Part shown: positions 45,212 to 58,280 of the stretch, one piece after another
Layout of the letters: each line of letters begins with the position of its first letter
Position numbering within the stretch: the stretch's first letter is position 1
DNA from: Cadophora sp. MPI-SDFR-AT-0126
Lineage: Eukaryota > Ascomycota > Leotiomycetes > Helotiales > Ploettnerulaceae
DNA: 64,000 bases
Assembly (NCBI GenBank): GCA_020747065.1
Contig: JAGMVK010000001.1
Coordinates: 3,658,001 to 3,722,000, forward strand
Direction: 5' to 3'
The notes under the pieces: generated by a model
What the model saw: only the letters and a program-made list of their open reading frames with translations
What the model was told of the DNA's origin: nothing
The model's database searches: none
Made by a program: the position numbers and the translations under genes

Positions 45212-48200
45212 ACTGCTGGTGATGCTTCTTTGGGAGAATGTGGTGATAGCTCTCTGGCTATATAATTATTCAACCCCAAACTGTTCGGTGGTCCCACCAG
45301 TAAATCCGCAATATGGGCCATGGACGTTTCACAGGCTACCACCAGCTGGGCCTGCCTTGTCGACCGTAGGATCTCCACAAAAGTAACGATTGGAAGGTAA
45401 TGTACTCGGAGGTATCCTTACGAACTGCTCCACAGACGTAGCAGGAGGATATTAGGATTCAGATAAGAACTTGGAATTTGAAGATGGACTGCAGGATCAT
45501 TTAACAAGATTGCATGGACAGGACCTTCGATATACTTAAGGAGGAGTGAAGCAACATGGACGGACCCCGGACGATGAAGGCGATTCGACTATCTTAACAT
45601 CGGATCCCTACATCACATAAGAAACTATGCAGCAGGGATAGGTTTTCAACCCAGCTCCAACGCTGGTGCTGCTTGCGGAGCAACACATGAACGCTGTGGC
45701 GTCTGAGACACCACAGTCAGTTCCTCTGCAGTATCCACTCCGGACTGGACCTTCGAACCCCGGCAACTGAGGCGCTGCGATGGAGGGGTGCTGAGAGAGG
45801 TGCTGCGGGCTGGGATCCAGAATGAAACCGCTTGAGCCCATGACAGGCAAGTTTGCTCCGAGATCAGCCAGGGTCAGTGTGCACCGTGCAGACGGTGATT
45901 ACAGACCAGGACAGTGGGAGTTACGGACTCGGGGACTTCTCCTGCATACGGTAAGGTTCTAGCAATAATGAAGGTGACTCAGTCGGCTGCTGCAGAAGTG
46001 AAGTTCTCCAGCACTCGAGCACTTGAAGCACGTCGATTTTGACATTCCCTGGCCTCTGAGACGACATCGGCTAATATCTGGGACCACTGGCTTGGCTGCA
46101 AACTCTGTTGCTGAGTTTATTTTGAGTACATGGTGGTGCATGTGCAAATCCTGTCAGGATAGTTGAATAGGGGTTATGATTGGCCTACAGAGGGAAGCCG
46201 TCGTAGGGGGAAGCCTTCCATTTCTTGCACGGACGTTGCTTTTGGGTTGCTGTCTGGCGAGTGAAATTGCTAGCTGGTGGGGGCAGTCTGTGCTTTGCTG
46301 GGTGCTGATGCTGATGCTCGCCTCCCTGAACCCCTCGGTTACACGATAACAGCAGCAAGCCAGGAAGCCAGCCATCGAGCAACATTGTCATTAGTAACCC
46401 AATCGACGATCAAGTTGACTTTGGGAGAGGTGAAGCACGAAGGAACCACAATCATCGCACGTCTGCATGAGAAAACTGAATTGATCAATTTTACAGCAGA
46501 TCTCGATTATTCGGTTGATGTCCGAGTACAGTGCCGAAGCCTCCATGGTGAAGTTGAAGTGCCGGTTGATTCAAATGTGATGCATTTGCGGGAGGTGGTT
46601 CTTCTGCCTGGTCCTCATTTGTTTCTTCTTCTAGGCAAAGAAACGACCCATGGATGATAGCTGACGATCAAAATACTGTATGATACACGCTGGACTCATC
46701 TCTTCTGCTTGACTCAGAGAAATGCAGGCTACGTCAATCGAGAGTTTTTTTGGTTCAAGAACTTTCATCTCACCTCCGTGGTGTGATGTTCGATCTTCAA
46801 GTAACTTCCTAGCTAAAGCAAGTCATCGAGTCGCAAGAATCATGCACATACGCCTTAGGACAAACATCAAAGGTTTCGAATCATGATGTTATCGTCTCGT
46901 CACAATCGATAACACCCCGCCAGATCGAATATATTAGCACTTTAGATGAGAACTGCGTGGTTGGGGTTTGCACTTACAGTTCGTTGTTAAGAAACCTTGC
47001 TTGTAGGGTCCTCCCGCACACTCTTGCATCGACCTCGTGGTAACGGAGGAGTCGAGACAACGATCGCCGAAACGTTCAAATCACCGGAACCCTTCTGCTT
47101 CATGCACCAGATTTCGACTTCCCACCTTGAGGCGGGGTATTCGCCCTTCACGGTATGAAAGCCGTGCTGAAGTCTGTGCGAATACAGGCATCTTGGATTT
47201 TGCGCTAACAGGTTCAACCGACTATTCTCAAACAGCACAAGTCTCGAGTGGCTGGAACTCCCGTTCCGCGGCAGGATTCAGCACGCTTTCAGTATTACCC
47301 ATACTGGACAGCTTTGTCACTCTTTCTCGTAAAGACGTCGACGTTGGCGTCGCTCCTGACAACTATTCGAGATTCATGGTCACCCAAGCCCTTTCGTCCC
47401 CAAGCAGATGGCCTTTCTATTTTGAATAGCCTGTGATCGCAGTTACGACCAGAATCTCCCTTGCTCCCAGTCTCTTGCCAGACTTAGAGAGTCCGAAAAA
47501 CTCTTAGACTCCCCGTCTCTCCCGGTCGTCTCTCCCCCATGTCGTTCATCCGGCTGCAGTCTCGAAGATCCTATCACAATTCCCGGGTTGCCATGCGTTT
47601 GGGCCCAGATCATGAACGGCCATCGACCAGGGCTGAAGACTCTGGTACGGGGAGAGGCGGCCAGAATAGAAACGGTGGCCAAACGAAACTAAACGCAGCC
47701 TCGATATCAGTAAGCCGGAGCTCAGTTTTCCAACAGACAGCGGCAGAGCATTCTAAAAAGATGCAGGGAAGGCTTATGGCAAGTAGCTAAATGCACCGGC
47801 TTGCTTGGACATTTTGCTTAATTTTGAGGTCAATTCTATGAAGTTCTCCTGCATCATACAGATGGCGGGTGTTGAGGTCCCCACTTCGCTATGGTCCTGC
47901 CAAGCTTTCTAGTCCCAGTCAATCGACGGGTCACATCGAGCTCTTGTTTCACGGCTCAGATGTAAGCTTGTTCTGGAGGTTAAATCCCTCCATATTGGTC
48001 CTTGTGGCAGGCATCAGAACGATAGGAGCTCGATAAGCTGCTTCACGATAGTACAATTCATGAACAATCGATACCTTGCTATGCGTAGCTTCATCTAATC
48101 CTTCTGGCATCAACCCTTCATTGAGGGTGATCTAGGAGCGGGGCAGCGAAGCATTGCAGAAAGACAAGGGACGTTCAAAGTCGTGACCTCTTTGCTCTCT

Positions 48201-51200
48201 CCTTTCCTCCTTTCTAACTGAGCTTTGTCAAGTACCAAATTTACTATCGCATAGTCAAATTTCACAGCATCAAGCTCAAGCAATGTACACCATGCTGTTG
48301 AACTAAATGTCCGCGTTTCTATTTCTGGTGAAAGAGTGCGATCAATTTTGATTTGTTTCCTGCAAGACATTGCAAACAGCAATGCATAGCTGCATATCTT
48401 ATCCGCAGCACGGAGAATTTTAGCCATGCACAAATTCTACGAGTCAGAGTGGTTCACGGAGCACAAAGAAATAAGAAACAATCTCCCGACTTGCCACCAC
48501 TCGTGGCCGAGGAACCACATAGCGACTTCGTTCTCGAGCACATCGTCAAGTCTCCAGCCAGGTCAGAGAAGTGCCGGTCAAGCTGCACATCGCCACACAT
48601 GTTCCTGCAAGTCTAGACATGAAGAGTTAGTCTTTCCCCTCAGAGTCTCCCTCCCACGTTCATCTGGTCGCACGGATCTCCCCTCTACCGTATCCCGCGA
48701 GATCCTACCTGGAACGGCAGAGGGACTTGCCCTCAAATGCAACGATCTCCGTGGCTTCTTACCCACTCCGTGGACGTGAACGTACGATTTTTATCACATC
48801 CTTGGTTTACCCGAGAGCAGCTACAAAGTGGCGGTACCGAGTCCAGATTAAGTTCTTGGGCTTACAGATTTGGTCGTCTGGTTTGTCAATGCGGCTCTGC
48901 TTTTGTCTGTTGAGCGAGATAGCCGTCGTAAAGCGAAAGAAGGTTTACGGACTGTTTCCCTAATAATGGAATTGAGGATTTGAAGCTTCAGACGGGCAAG
49001 CTTTTCTTGCCTGATAAGGTTATAGTTTCTGAGTATATCCCCAAGTTTCTTCTCGCCAATATCTCAGGGTCTTTATCTGACTCGCTAGAACTCTGAAATA
49101 TGGAACTACCACAGAACGTGCTGTTGGTCCAGAGTCGCGACACGAGGCTGTTCCACCAGTGAAATTGGGCGCGGAGGCGACGCCGGTGTAACACGACCTA
49201 TGTTCATGTGTACCCTAAAGAATTCTCCGTAGTCCTATATCTACCCGATTATAAGCAATACTGGCGGTTCTATCTGTAGATCACTTAGAGATCCGGTCTG
49301 ATTGTTGAACCTCAACAGAGCACTTTGATCTTTCATCTCAACTCCTCGTCAAAATATTGATGCATATGCAGGTATGATGCACAACGAAGCACAAAAACAT
49401 ACTACGACACAACACCATCGGCTACACAAGATCCCTCATTCCTTGTATGCCGGTCGCTTCACGAATCTTCATTATTCAAAACAGCAACTTGGGTACTACA
49501 TGGCTTAGGGTCATGAGCGCAGCAAGTCCGTGTGACTCCGTGCGGTGATAGGACCGCTCACACTCACAGACCGCCAGATGTTCCCCGCCCAGATCCACCG
49601 CACCCGATCCTTGTACCGTAGCCCTATATCGGAGCACTTGTATAGGGAGGCAGGGAAGTTTGACATTGGTAGTGTCATAAAAGCTTAAGGTTGATCCATT
49701 TGGAAGATGGGGATTTCATTGGTGCCCAGCCAGCAGTTCGGAAAATCCGAAACTCTGTTTCTCAGGTTGTTTGTGTTTGGCAGCTCTTCTCCGAATCGTG
49801 GCTGGCATCCTCCGAAAATTTATTAGATGCTTATTCGGTACAGACTTGAGGCACCTACTGGCACTTTAACGCATCCCCGCTGCGTCTAATAATTACTCGA
49901 TATTTCAGGCCCAGTCATGGCTACGGGAGATACAAATGCTACGCTGTTCCACTGCTCAAAACAGGAATCTAACTTGCAAAGACCTGGTGGCTGGATCCCG
50001 TTGACTCCCGCTTGTGGAGTAGACAGCTGTCGAAATGCCGGGAGTCTTCTCTCCATTTTTCTGCTGATGCATCATCTAAGACAAGTTCAGAATCGTGAGT
50101 ATCAAACACCAAATCACGCAACAGCGTCTCAAGATAAAGAGTTCATCCCAAGTTTCATTCTTTCTATCTGAAGGCCTGAAGCTCTCATCAGGTCGAGTTT
50201 CAAACCATCGACGACATACTTCAAACAAAATCAAACTTCACGATCCAGTTCAACTCAAGGATTCCCCCGTTGCATTGCCCATGTTTCAAAGCCTTCCGCC
50301 AACACCCACGGAGCTGTTTCTGTCTCACAGTAATCTACCCCATAAGTAATCTATTCTTGACCCCGCTCGACCCCGGGGACTGGCCAACCCCTCCCTATAT
50401 CAGTTCTCGCCAGTTTTAAGTCTTATCTCATCAACACCGACAACTCATCTCTTTGTTTCCTGGCATGAAAATGCTCATCACGGAATCCTCCTTCTCAAGA
50501 ATGAGGATTCGCGCCATCTCCACATTTGCTGCGACGTTCTCGGGCAGCAGAGGTTTGATAACGGAGCGATCTTAGCATTTTTGACCAGCACAGAGGACGG
50601 TGAACAACTTCATGGGCTCGTGGTCGTGTGCTTTCTTTCGCTAACCAAACCGAGACATCACCGCCGGCAACCCGCATCAAGAAACGGGAGAATACGACCT
50701 TGGTTCCGTACCAAGAATGTCAAGCTTGGAGACGCTCATACAAGGGGCGATAGTGTGTTGAAGTGATGGCAGAGCTGCATGCCCCCTCTCCCTCCCGCCA
50801 CCTGCCAAACTAAACTTTGATCCCTTACTTTCTGGGTCTCCAGGAGACGGGAAAGAACGTCAATCCAAGACAAGTGTTCCTCACCAAAGTACTTTGAGAC
50901 AAAACTCCGAGCCGCTGTCATTAATAGGGGCATTTCCAACTGGCCGGTTTCACTTCCTTCTAGAACACATTCTCCGAATGCCCTCGACCTGCTCAAGCCA
51001 CGACCCACCAAAACCTCTTGCTTATCAAATCTTGTCATTCCCTTTCGTTCCGTCCCATGTGCACTTTTGTTTCGCGGATCCCCTTCCACGCGAACAAGAA
51101 GGATTTATGCACTTCGTGGCTTTTGCTTTCTCTTGGGACTCGGTTAGTCGGGGATTATCTGCTGCAAGGGACAATTGTGAAACGCCCTTTGTGCAAGGCA

Positions 51201-51645
51201 CTGCATTGGTGTGAAAAGGCCCGAAGCGAATCCACGTGACAAGACCCTGCAGGTGGGGGTCTCCATTGAACACCAGGTTCTTTATTTGTTATCACCGGTG
51301 GGGTACGGTGTGATCGTTTGTCTTTAATATATCTTCAGTGCTTGTCGCTGGGCGTTGTGACGCTGGTGTTCGGTTGCTCGGATGTGATAAGCTGCATTTT
51401 CTTCCTATCTGAGAGAACTAGAGTTGGGCTAGAAATTTTATTCTGAGAGATGTACAGTATGTTTGACTTGATGGCACGGATATTCGTTGATGCTAATATA
51501 TCAATGTGCAGCTAAATGTCTCGGTACTCGACTGTGACCTCATACTAACGTTGTCATATAAGCCTCATCCCAGCTTGCTCCTGCACTGGCCGCTTTTCTT
51601 CATGTCTTTTAAGTTGAAGATCTCGCTCACATGTGCTGAGCAAGG
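45212..51645. other. Gene-poor stretch of about 6.4 kb
   Basis: No domain-bearing protein could be supported in either strand. Frames of 60-130 codons occur (for example 46277-46657 plus and 47037-47429 plus), but none has a recognised family, good start context or splice-consistent extension. The Uds1 promoter lies at the left end. The neighbourhood also contains a decayed gene (51646-52836), so this looks like a region of relaxed selection. No transposase, LTR or terminal inverted repeat was found by eye. Confidence 0.5.
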
Positions 51646-52836
51646 TCAGGGCTTGGCTTGGAGCAACCACTTCTTCCCCTCAATCAAGTCGTAGTCACTG
51701 TTTACTGCTTTCCAGTTCTGCACCTATTGTCCACCATCCATGCGGAAGTCCGGGGTAGGCATCCTGCTTTGTTTCAACCCCAATGTCTCATCGTATAGCA
51801 GAGCTACATCTCATTTTGAAGCTATCCGCAGATGCGACAGGAAGTCCTCTCTGGCGGTCAATAGTGGAAGGGATACAGCGGTGGTGAAAGTTACATCTGC
51901 CGGAGGAGCCCTGTATTTGCCTGCAGTTGATTAAGTTCGAGGTTTCAAGTAGAGAGGGTATCTGGAGGATATCAGCAGAGTGGTTGATGCTTTTCCTTAT
52001 CAAAGCTGGGTCACCACTGATTTCAATGGTACTCATGATTCGGTCCTTGTACTTTCCTGGTCGAACGTTCGGACAGCAGAAGCTGGACGCCATGAACAGC
52101 AGACCTGCCAGGGGTGAAGATATACCCTTGAATACAGCTTTATGAGCGAGAGCTGCAGTTAACCTCCTCAAGCTGAAGTTTTACCAAGAATAAACCCTTT
52201 CCAGATACTCGTTTTCAGCTTCTTTCTGCCGTGTTGTATGGTTTTCTACTGCTATCGACAATAATACCAAAGTCTTCCCAGTCGAAGCAATGCCAAGTGA
52301 AGCATATCTGGACAAGCTTCCAGGTGGTAAGAAAGAAATTTCCTGAAGTACAACGGTATACAACGTAATAACACTGGAATTCATAGAATTCAAAATTTTC
52401 TATGAATACCATCATCTGTTTTATTCTCTCGGTCCATTCTTTAAACCGAGTTACTCACTCGAGAACCAACCATTTTCAAGATACCCCGAAACCAACCCGC
52501 CCCCGTGCATGTACACGATGGGTGGAAGTTCCTTTTTCCATTTTTGGGATGTAAGAGTGGACTGTGATTTCATGGCTTCTTCGCTGTTGACTAGTAACTC
52601 GATAATGTCGAGCGTGCGATACGGTGTGACCTCCCTCCTTCCTCGTGCGACCGAACCTTGTATTTAGGGGGAAATTGTTGGGGAATTAGAGACTCTTATT
52701 AACTTTATTGTAGAGCTGTATGCACAAGAGGTACTGACGCCAATCCATTCTGTGTGGGGGATGGCGGGGTGTTGATGTTCAGCCCTTCTTGCTTGGCCAA
52801 CCACTTGAGGCGCTCTTGAGGCGTATTTTTGAAAAT
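51646..52836 (-). pseudogene. Broken alpha/beta-hydrolase-3 (esterase/lipase) gene
   Basis: Family landmarks appear in order on the minus strand but in different frames. NTPQERLKWLAKQEGL is at 52735-52836. LPPIVYMHGGGLVSGY, the oxyanion-hole HGGG block, is around 52485-52520. The remains of the nucleophile elbow G-x-S-A-G-G (near 52160-52180) have an in-frame TGA (52168-52170) where the first glycine after Ser-Ala would be. TAALAHKAV continues in another frame (52120-52160), then GDPALIRKSINHSADIL. YPGLPHGWW, with the catalytic-histidine region, is at 51731-51757. A tail EGKKWLLQAKP ends at a stop at 51646. Frame changes and the nonsense codon in the active site point to loss of function. I do not try to rebuild the protein. 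A sequencing error is possible but would need several errors. Confidence 0.7.
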
Positions 52837-53843
52837 CTAATATGCTTTAGCAACTTCGCAGTTTCGATACATTCATGTGTAATAAGACTGAGTGCGAATG
52901 AACATAGTGTAAAGGCAAGTGCGGCGTTAACATCCACGATCACACAACAATCGCACCTGCATCTTTGTTCCTGTCTGCTCAGGCAAAGATCTTACAGAGC
53001 AACGACGGATTTCATATCTAGTTAAGATCAGATCTCGGCAGTCTAACCTTTTTATTCCATCACCAACCCCTTAGATAGCATCGAGTGGCTATCCGCACTT
53101 CTCCGAATCGTACCATCTCACCTTTCTCTCACTAGGACAACGCAGATTCCAATCATGTCTGATACTCTTACAAATATGAGTTCTTCATTCCCCTCATCCG
53201 GAGTACCTGAAACATTCGAGCATTTCTGTTCCATCAGAAAAGTTGAATCTGTCAAGACCGGTTGTATTTTCTCGGTATAATTCGTTTCTACGATGTATTT
53301 TGACATGGGGAATCTGTTGTCTGCATTCTCTACCCAGCCCGATCATCAAGAGTCAAATTTTTCGCCATTCTCGAGCCATCTAAAGCCTACCTAGAACTGG
53401 CCTGCTTGGGCTTTTCAGATCACGGTGCTCTCTAGTCTGTATTTTGAACTCCCTTTGCGGGGTAGCAAATGTGAGGTCACTGAGGTGGTGTTTGCACAAT
53501 ACCAACTATTTTCACACAGCAGCCCAAACATGTTCTTGTCTCTATTTTATCCCAGTGATACAAGTTCATCGCCAGACTCAAGCTGGAAATAGAACCATAA
53601 AAATGCAATTATTTTTACGTTGAGAGTTACCTAATCTCGCGATTCTATGGTCAACTAGGCACCAACCACCAACTCATAGCCAATCAACAAACCACGATCA
53701 TTGTCAGCCACATCACCGCAACCTCATCTCTGCCCTGAACATCTAAGTTCACGGAGGCCAGTACTCAGCCATCTCTCATCAAGGCGTCCAAAATCAAGCA
53801 AAACACTAATAACCACCACGATATCACTGCTTCAATCTACCCC
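52837..53843. other. Intergenic; possible upstream remains of the pseudogene
   Basis: The sequence upstream of the pseudogene (to about 53015) may contain its former first exon, beginning near an ATG at 53015 followed by a possible splice donor. I could not identify a family block there. The rest is the promoter of the GNAT gene, with no gene evident. Confidence 0.4.
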
Positions 53844-54720
53844 ATGACATTCCTCATCGAGCCAGCGTCATACGCTGACCTTGACACCCTCTTCGACATC
53901 TACATTGAAGCCTCCGCATCACATCCCCTCTCCTCATTCATCTACAACGGCTTGACTCATGACGAAAAACGCAATTTCGAGTCCGGTGGCCCGAAGAAAG
54001 TTTTCTTGGAGTGTCCGTGGGTGAAATATCACAAGATGGTTGAGGTGGAAACAGGGTACGTGTGACCAGCCTCACAAGTCCTATCCCAATCACATAAAGC
54101 AACACGTCCATATACAGCGAAGATCCCGGATACAATCGATTAAATGGTAATCATGGGGTTGATCGATCATCTAGGAAAATCGTAGCATGGTCTCGCTGGC
54201 ACTTTCCTCGGCCACTAAAAGACGAAGAGAAAGGATCGATGGATCCAGACTATTTCGAGGATATACCAGCTGGAGCCAATGCTTCGCTGCTGCAGGAGTG
54301 GTTCGACAAACTTGAGGAGGTGGAGTCCAAGTACATCGACCGCGAGAAAGGATTCTGTATGTCTTGCTCCATCATATCTGGTGTCGTACTTTCTTCGTTA
54401 TCTCCATTTTTCTTGAATTCTAATAATATTCACTTCCTCTCCTGACTGGCATAAAAGTCATAAACTACCTTGTAGTACTCCCATCCTACCAACGCCTTGG
54501 CCTAGGAAGACGATTACTAGACATTGGACTCAAAGAGGCTAATGCGCTAGGCGCAAGTGTGTTCTTGGTCGCAACGGAAATGGGAGCAGGATTGTACAAA
54601 AAAGCCGGATTTAAGGAGATCGAGCAATTTGTGATTGATGTCAAGCCGTGGGGTGGCGAGGGAGAGGTGGTGTTCAGGAGTATGAAGAGAGAACCACAAG
54701 CTGAGTCGCCAGGTAAGTAA
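53844..54720 (+). CDS. GNAT-family N-acetyltransferase
   Basis: Three exons (53844-54055, 54175-54356, 54458-54720) encode about 218 residues. The N-terminus TFLIEPASYADLDTLFDIYIEAS is a typical GNAT opening. After the second intron, NYLVVLPSYQRLGLGRRLLDIGL contains the acetyl-CoA motif A (Q/RxxGxG/A). ALGASVFLVATEMGAGLYKKAGF is the motif B end. Substrate is unknown; similar fungal proteins are often annotated as toxin/antibiotic or polyamine acetyltransferases without proof. The terminal sequence CCAG|GTAAGT has a strong donor just before the stop at 54718-54720. A matching acceptor at 54774 would give a spliced end two residues different (stop at 54785). Confidence 0.87.
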
Positions 54721-55137
54721 CACAAGTTGGAGCAGGATTAAGAGGCTTCTCAAGAATCTTGGTCTCTCCTCCAGGGAAATCATAGCAATGAAATTCGTTT
54801 TAAACTATTTGACAATGTACCATGTCGTTTGCAAGGGCACTCTGGGACTTGAGGATCGCTAAGCATCCGAAAGCGAAAACGAAGTAAACACATGAAGACC
54901 AAACTTACCTGGATTTGAACAGACGTGAAATTAAAACTCGAATTCCAGGTGTTTTCAATTACAGTACTCATTTCATTGGTAATCTGAACACTAAAAATAT
55001 AGCTGAAGACCAACAACGATGTTTTACTTCCCCGGACTCCAGTCCTTCCATATCCTGCCGCCATGACCCGGTCCTGCTTCTTCAATCCTGAGCAGACCTT
55101 TGTATTTTCTGAACCTTAAATTTTCTCAGTGTTGATA
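54721..55137. other. Short intergenic between convergent genes
   Basis: These 417 bases hold the 3' ends of the GNAT gene (including its possible optional last intron) and of the METTL24-like gene. Nothing else is seen. Confidence 0.5.
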
Positions 55138-56442
55138 CTACCATAACACACTCTTCGGGTCCTTAACATTCAAAAATGTGTACTGCACGAGTCATCAGCA
55201 CGACCCATTCATCTCTCATCTAGCCCCTCACAACAAACGAAAAAAAGGAAAAAGAAAAACTCACCTCCGCCAACCTCGGCATCTTATCCGAAAGCCCCAA
55301 CGTAACAGCCAACAAATTCGGTTCCGTCCACGTCGGCCTCACACCCCTTTCCTCCATCGACTCCCACCAATCCAGGAACTGTCCCAACGTATGCGGTTCC
55401 GTCCTCTCATATTCATTCCCGAACAGGTGGATCTCCATGAGCATCTGCCCGATGGGGAAATCCTGCATGAGCGATGCTGTGTGCGTGAGGAGGGAGGTTA
55501 TGGTTGCGAATTCGGCGAACTCGACGTCGATTTTGAGGATGTCGCTGAAGGGGAAGTGGTGTCAGTATTTGCAGATGGGAGGATGAGGAGGAGCGCCAGA
55601 GAGGGTGTGCGTACATGTAAGTATGTCCATTCATCACCATGAGATCCTGTACCGTGTAAAATGGAGGCGTCGCTTCCTTATCCGTTGTCCCTGAAATCCC
55701 AGCTTTCATGAAGTGTGTCCGGCTCGCATACTCGTTCGTGATTGCCGGGCCGAATGCTTCCACTGAGAAATCATAACCCCATATTTCGCAGTTCGTACGT
55801 TCTAACATCTCCTGTTCTGTCAATCAAACATCAGCTACTACTTCAACTTCTTGGAATTTTCCAAGCAAAAATCACAACGAAGAGGAATATCTACCAAAAC
55901 TCGACTCATTCTGCACTCCAAAGGAGTAAAGAACGCAAGGTCTCGATTTCTTCTCATACCGACTCATTCCACACACCCATTTCCCACCATCGCCCATCCG
56001 TCCAATCCTCTCAACTTCATAAGGACAGTTCCACGAAGCGGGAACGAGATCCCATACCGAATATGGAAAGCTGAAGTACGTTGGTCCGTCCTTCGCTGGG
56101 AAACTGCAGGAAGGTCTCAATCAGTACTTGCCCTTTATCCTTAGAGCATACACTTTAGAACTGATAGGACTTGTACTGCATATGAGGTCAATATGAAGAA
56201 CAAACTCACAAACCCATCTCCCCAAACTTCTCCCAGACCTCATGTCTCTGCCTCACAGTCTTCATCCACAGCACCTCACTCTTCGCCATAATACTCTTCA
56301 CGCTCCCCCTCGTAATCGCGCCTGATATATTCGAGGACACACCAGCGAGGCCATCGGGAGCACTGAGGTGTGTGAGTAGGATGATGAGGAAGAATGCCGC
56401 ACTAGAGGAGAGGAAGATCTGGAATGTGTTGAGTCGTAACAT
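55138..56442 (-). CDS. METTL24-like membrane-anchored methyltransferase-fold protein
   Basis: Five exons (56442-56210, 56103-55895, 55816-55615, 55544-55265, 55182-55138) encode about 322 residues. MLRLNTFQIFLSSSAAFFLIILLTHL is a type-II signal anchor. The lumenal part contains the METTL24-type blocks WNCPYEVERIG, GGKWVCGMSRYEKKSRPCVLYSFGVQNESSFEQEML, EIWGYDFSVEAFGP, and HTYIDILKIDVEFAEF. The final short exon encodes NVKDPKSVLW. The family is related to FkbM-type methyltransferases and is widespread in fungi and animals, but its reaction has not been settled. Introns were fixed by these blocks and each restores frame. Likely location: Golgi or ER lumen. Confidence 0.82.
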
Positions 56443-58280
56443 CGTGTTGTGGAAAAAGTTTTATTCGAGGTTGAGGTTTCGGTGAGAAAGAAGTTTTAAG
56501 ACGAAGCTTCGGGAAAGGCTTTGAGGAGAGTTTAGAAGAAAGTCAAAGTTCAGCTGAAGACAAAACCAATGATCAAGAAGCAGTGTCAAATGAACGATAA
56601 CTATTTCCATAAACCCGGACAAAACACTTGTAGTTAGGTAGCTGAGAGATCTGACTCCAAGATCAATCGACCAGAAAGACAAAAGTTACAAGAGAACAGA
56701 AATCCCCCTTCACCAAGCGGACATCCCAAAAGCAATACAGAATCCCCTTCATACTCCCAAGAGTCATGTGACACCCGAAATCAATAGCTCAAGGTCGATC
56801 AGCAACTTAAGTAGTCTTGTATGCGACCTGAGCTGCACCAGATATACACGCCAAGGGCAAGTCGAGCAATGCACATACATTCCTTACTTCCCAAGATCCA
56901 GCTTGCCCTTGCCAAACCATTCCCGGATGCGGATGACAGATTGACGGTTTGCAATGGTTATGTTTTACCTGAAGAAATGAACTACAATGAGCAGGAATGT
57001 AGATTTCGTCCAAACCGGAAGTACATGACAGTGACAGTGAGTGACATCTGTATCCTCACATCCGGTATCAGTCCAGCCCAGATCAGACCAGACCAATACC
57101 CCGACCCTACAGCATCATCCAAGCACCTTTCCAGAACATCAAATCAATCAATCTATTCTAAGCCAGTCTCCATTTCCTCGTTCCAAGCCGCCACCACACA
57201 CTCCACGATTCAGACCTCCAAGTCTGAAACATCCCGCGCTTCCCACCCACCACGCTTCCCGTTTCGGCTAGCGAGCACCACACATCAACCAGGCTCAAAC
57301 GCCTTGTCAAAAATTTGTGGGCTTGGAATGTTTCGAGAAGACGGTGAGAAGGATTTCGATTGGTTGTGCGATTGGTGACATGTCGAAGTTTCGAAGGTTT
57401 GTTTCGACTTTACTGTGGTACTTTGGAAGTGGAAGCGAGGCAAGATGTGTGAGAGCTTGAGAGGAAGGATGTGGCGAGATTGGTGACGAGAAGGAAGTAG
57501 GGTCGCGATTGGAGATTTTCAGCTGCCGGTGTGTGGGTGCGATTGGGAATAGCTTCATCGTGGGGTGCAATTGTTTCGTGAAATGAGGAGTAATGGTTAA
57601 AGGTGTTACCCCCTATTAAGGTGGATAGCAGTGGAGAACGAGATTTATGCATAAATATTGCATCGTGACGAGAAGGAGAAAAGCAGGATGAAATGCAGTT
57701 TGTTATGTTGAATCCCCATATATTAAGCTATGCTATATCCTAAGTTCCGTCCCTTTCCAAGCGCCGACTGCGTACAAAATCTTAAAACTTCAAAAACTCC
57801 AAGCACGCTGTTATCTTTACCAGTGTTGCCATTCTATGTCTAAGGGGTATCATGTCTAAGTCTAATGTCCCATCCAGTCTGTTTCTATTTGTCTGTGTAA
57901 GCTAGCTACCTGTACAGTAGTCTTGGGGACTCTACTTTGGCTTGTCTTATCTTGTCTGTCTGTCTGGTTTGGCTAGCTATATTATTCCTCCTGCTCGTTT
58001 CCAAGCCCACCTGTCTATAAACAAAGCAAAAAAGTGTGTGTAGACTCACAGCGTGCCTGCGCTCGTACGTATGAATGATTGGGGTATGTGTTTTCGGTAA
58101 CGACAGGATGACCAGATGATGTTGTTGTCTGCCGCCCCGTTCGCTTGTCCCAGCCCCGATGCCTGTGCCAATCCGTGTGCCCAGAGCCCGATCCAATCCG
58201 ATTCCGTCTTATCCATCCTTCCTATCCCAGCCCGGTTCCCATGTTCCTATTCTCTTCCGTTGGTGATGCAGTTAATATGT
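56443..58280. other. Intergenic, no gene supported
   Basis: This 1.8-kb gap holds the METTL24-like promoter and the 3' region of the dicarboxylate transporter. A plus-strand frame of 185 codons (56821-57378) has low-complexity serine/proline composition and no family. A CTTGTCTGTCTGTCTGG microsatellite lies near 57951-57966. Confidence 0.5.

Noticed and set aside
47037..47429. 130-codon plus-strand frame in the gene-poor region
   Set aside because: No recognisable domain, and similar-sized chance frames surround it.
56821..57378. 185-codon plus-strand frame
   Set aside because: Low-complexity Ser/Pro/Thr composition and no recognised motif; probably chance in a non-coding stretch.
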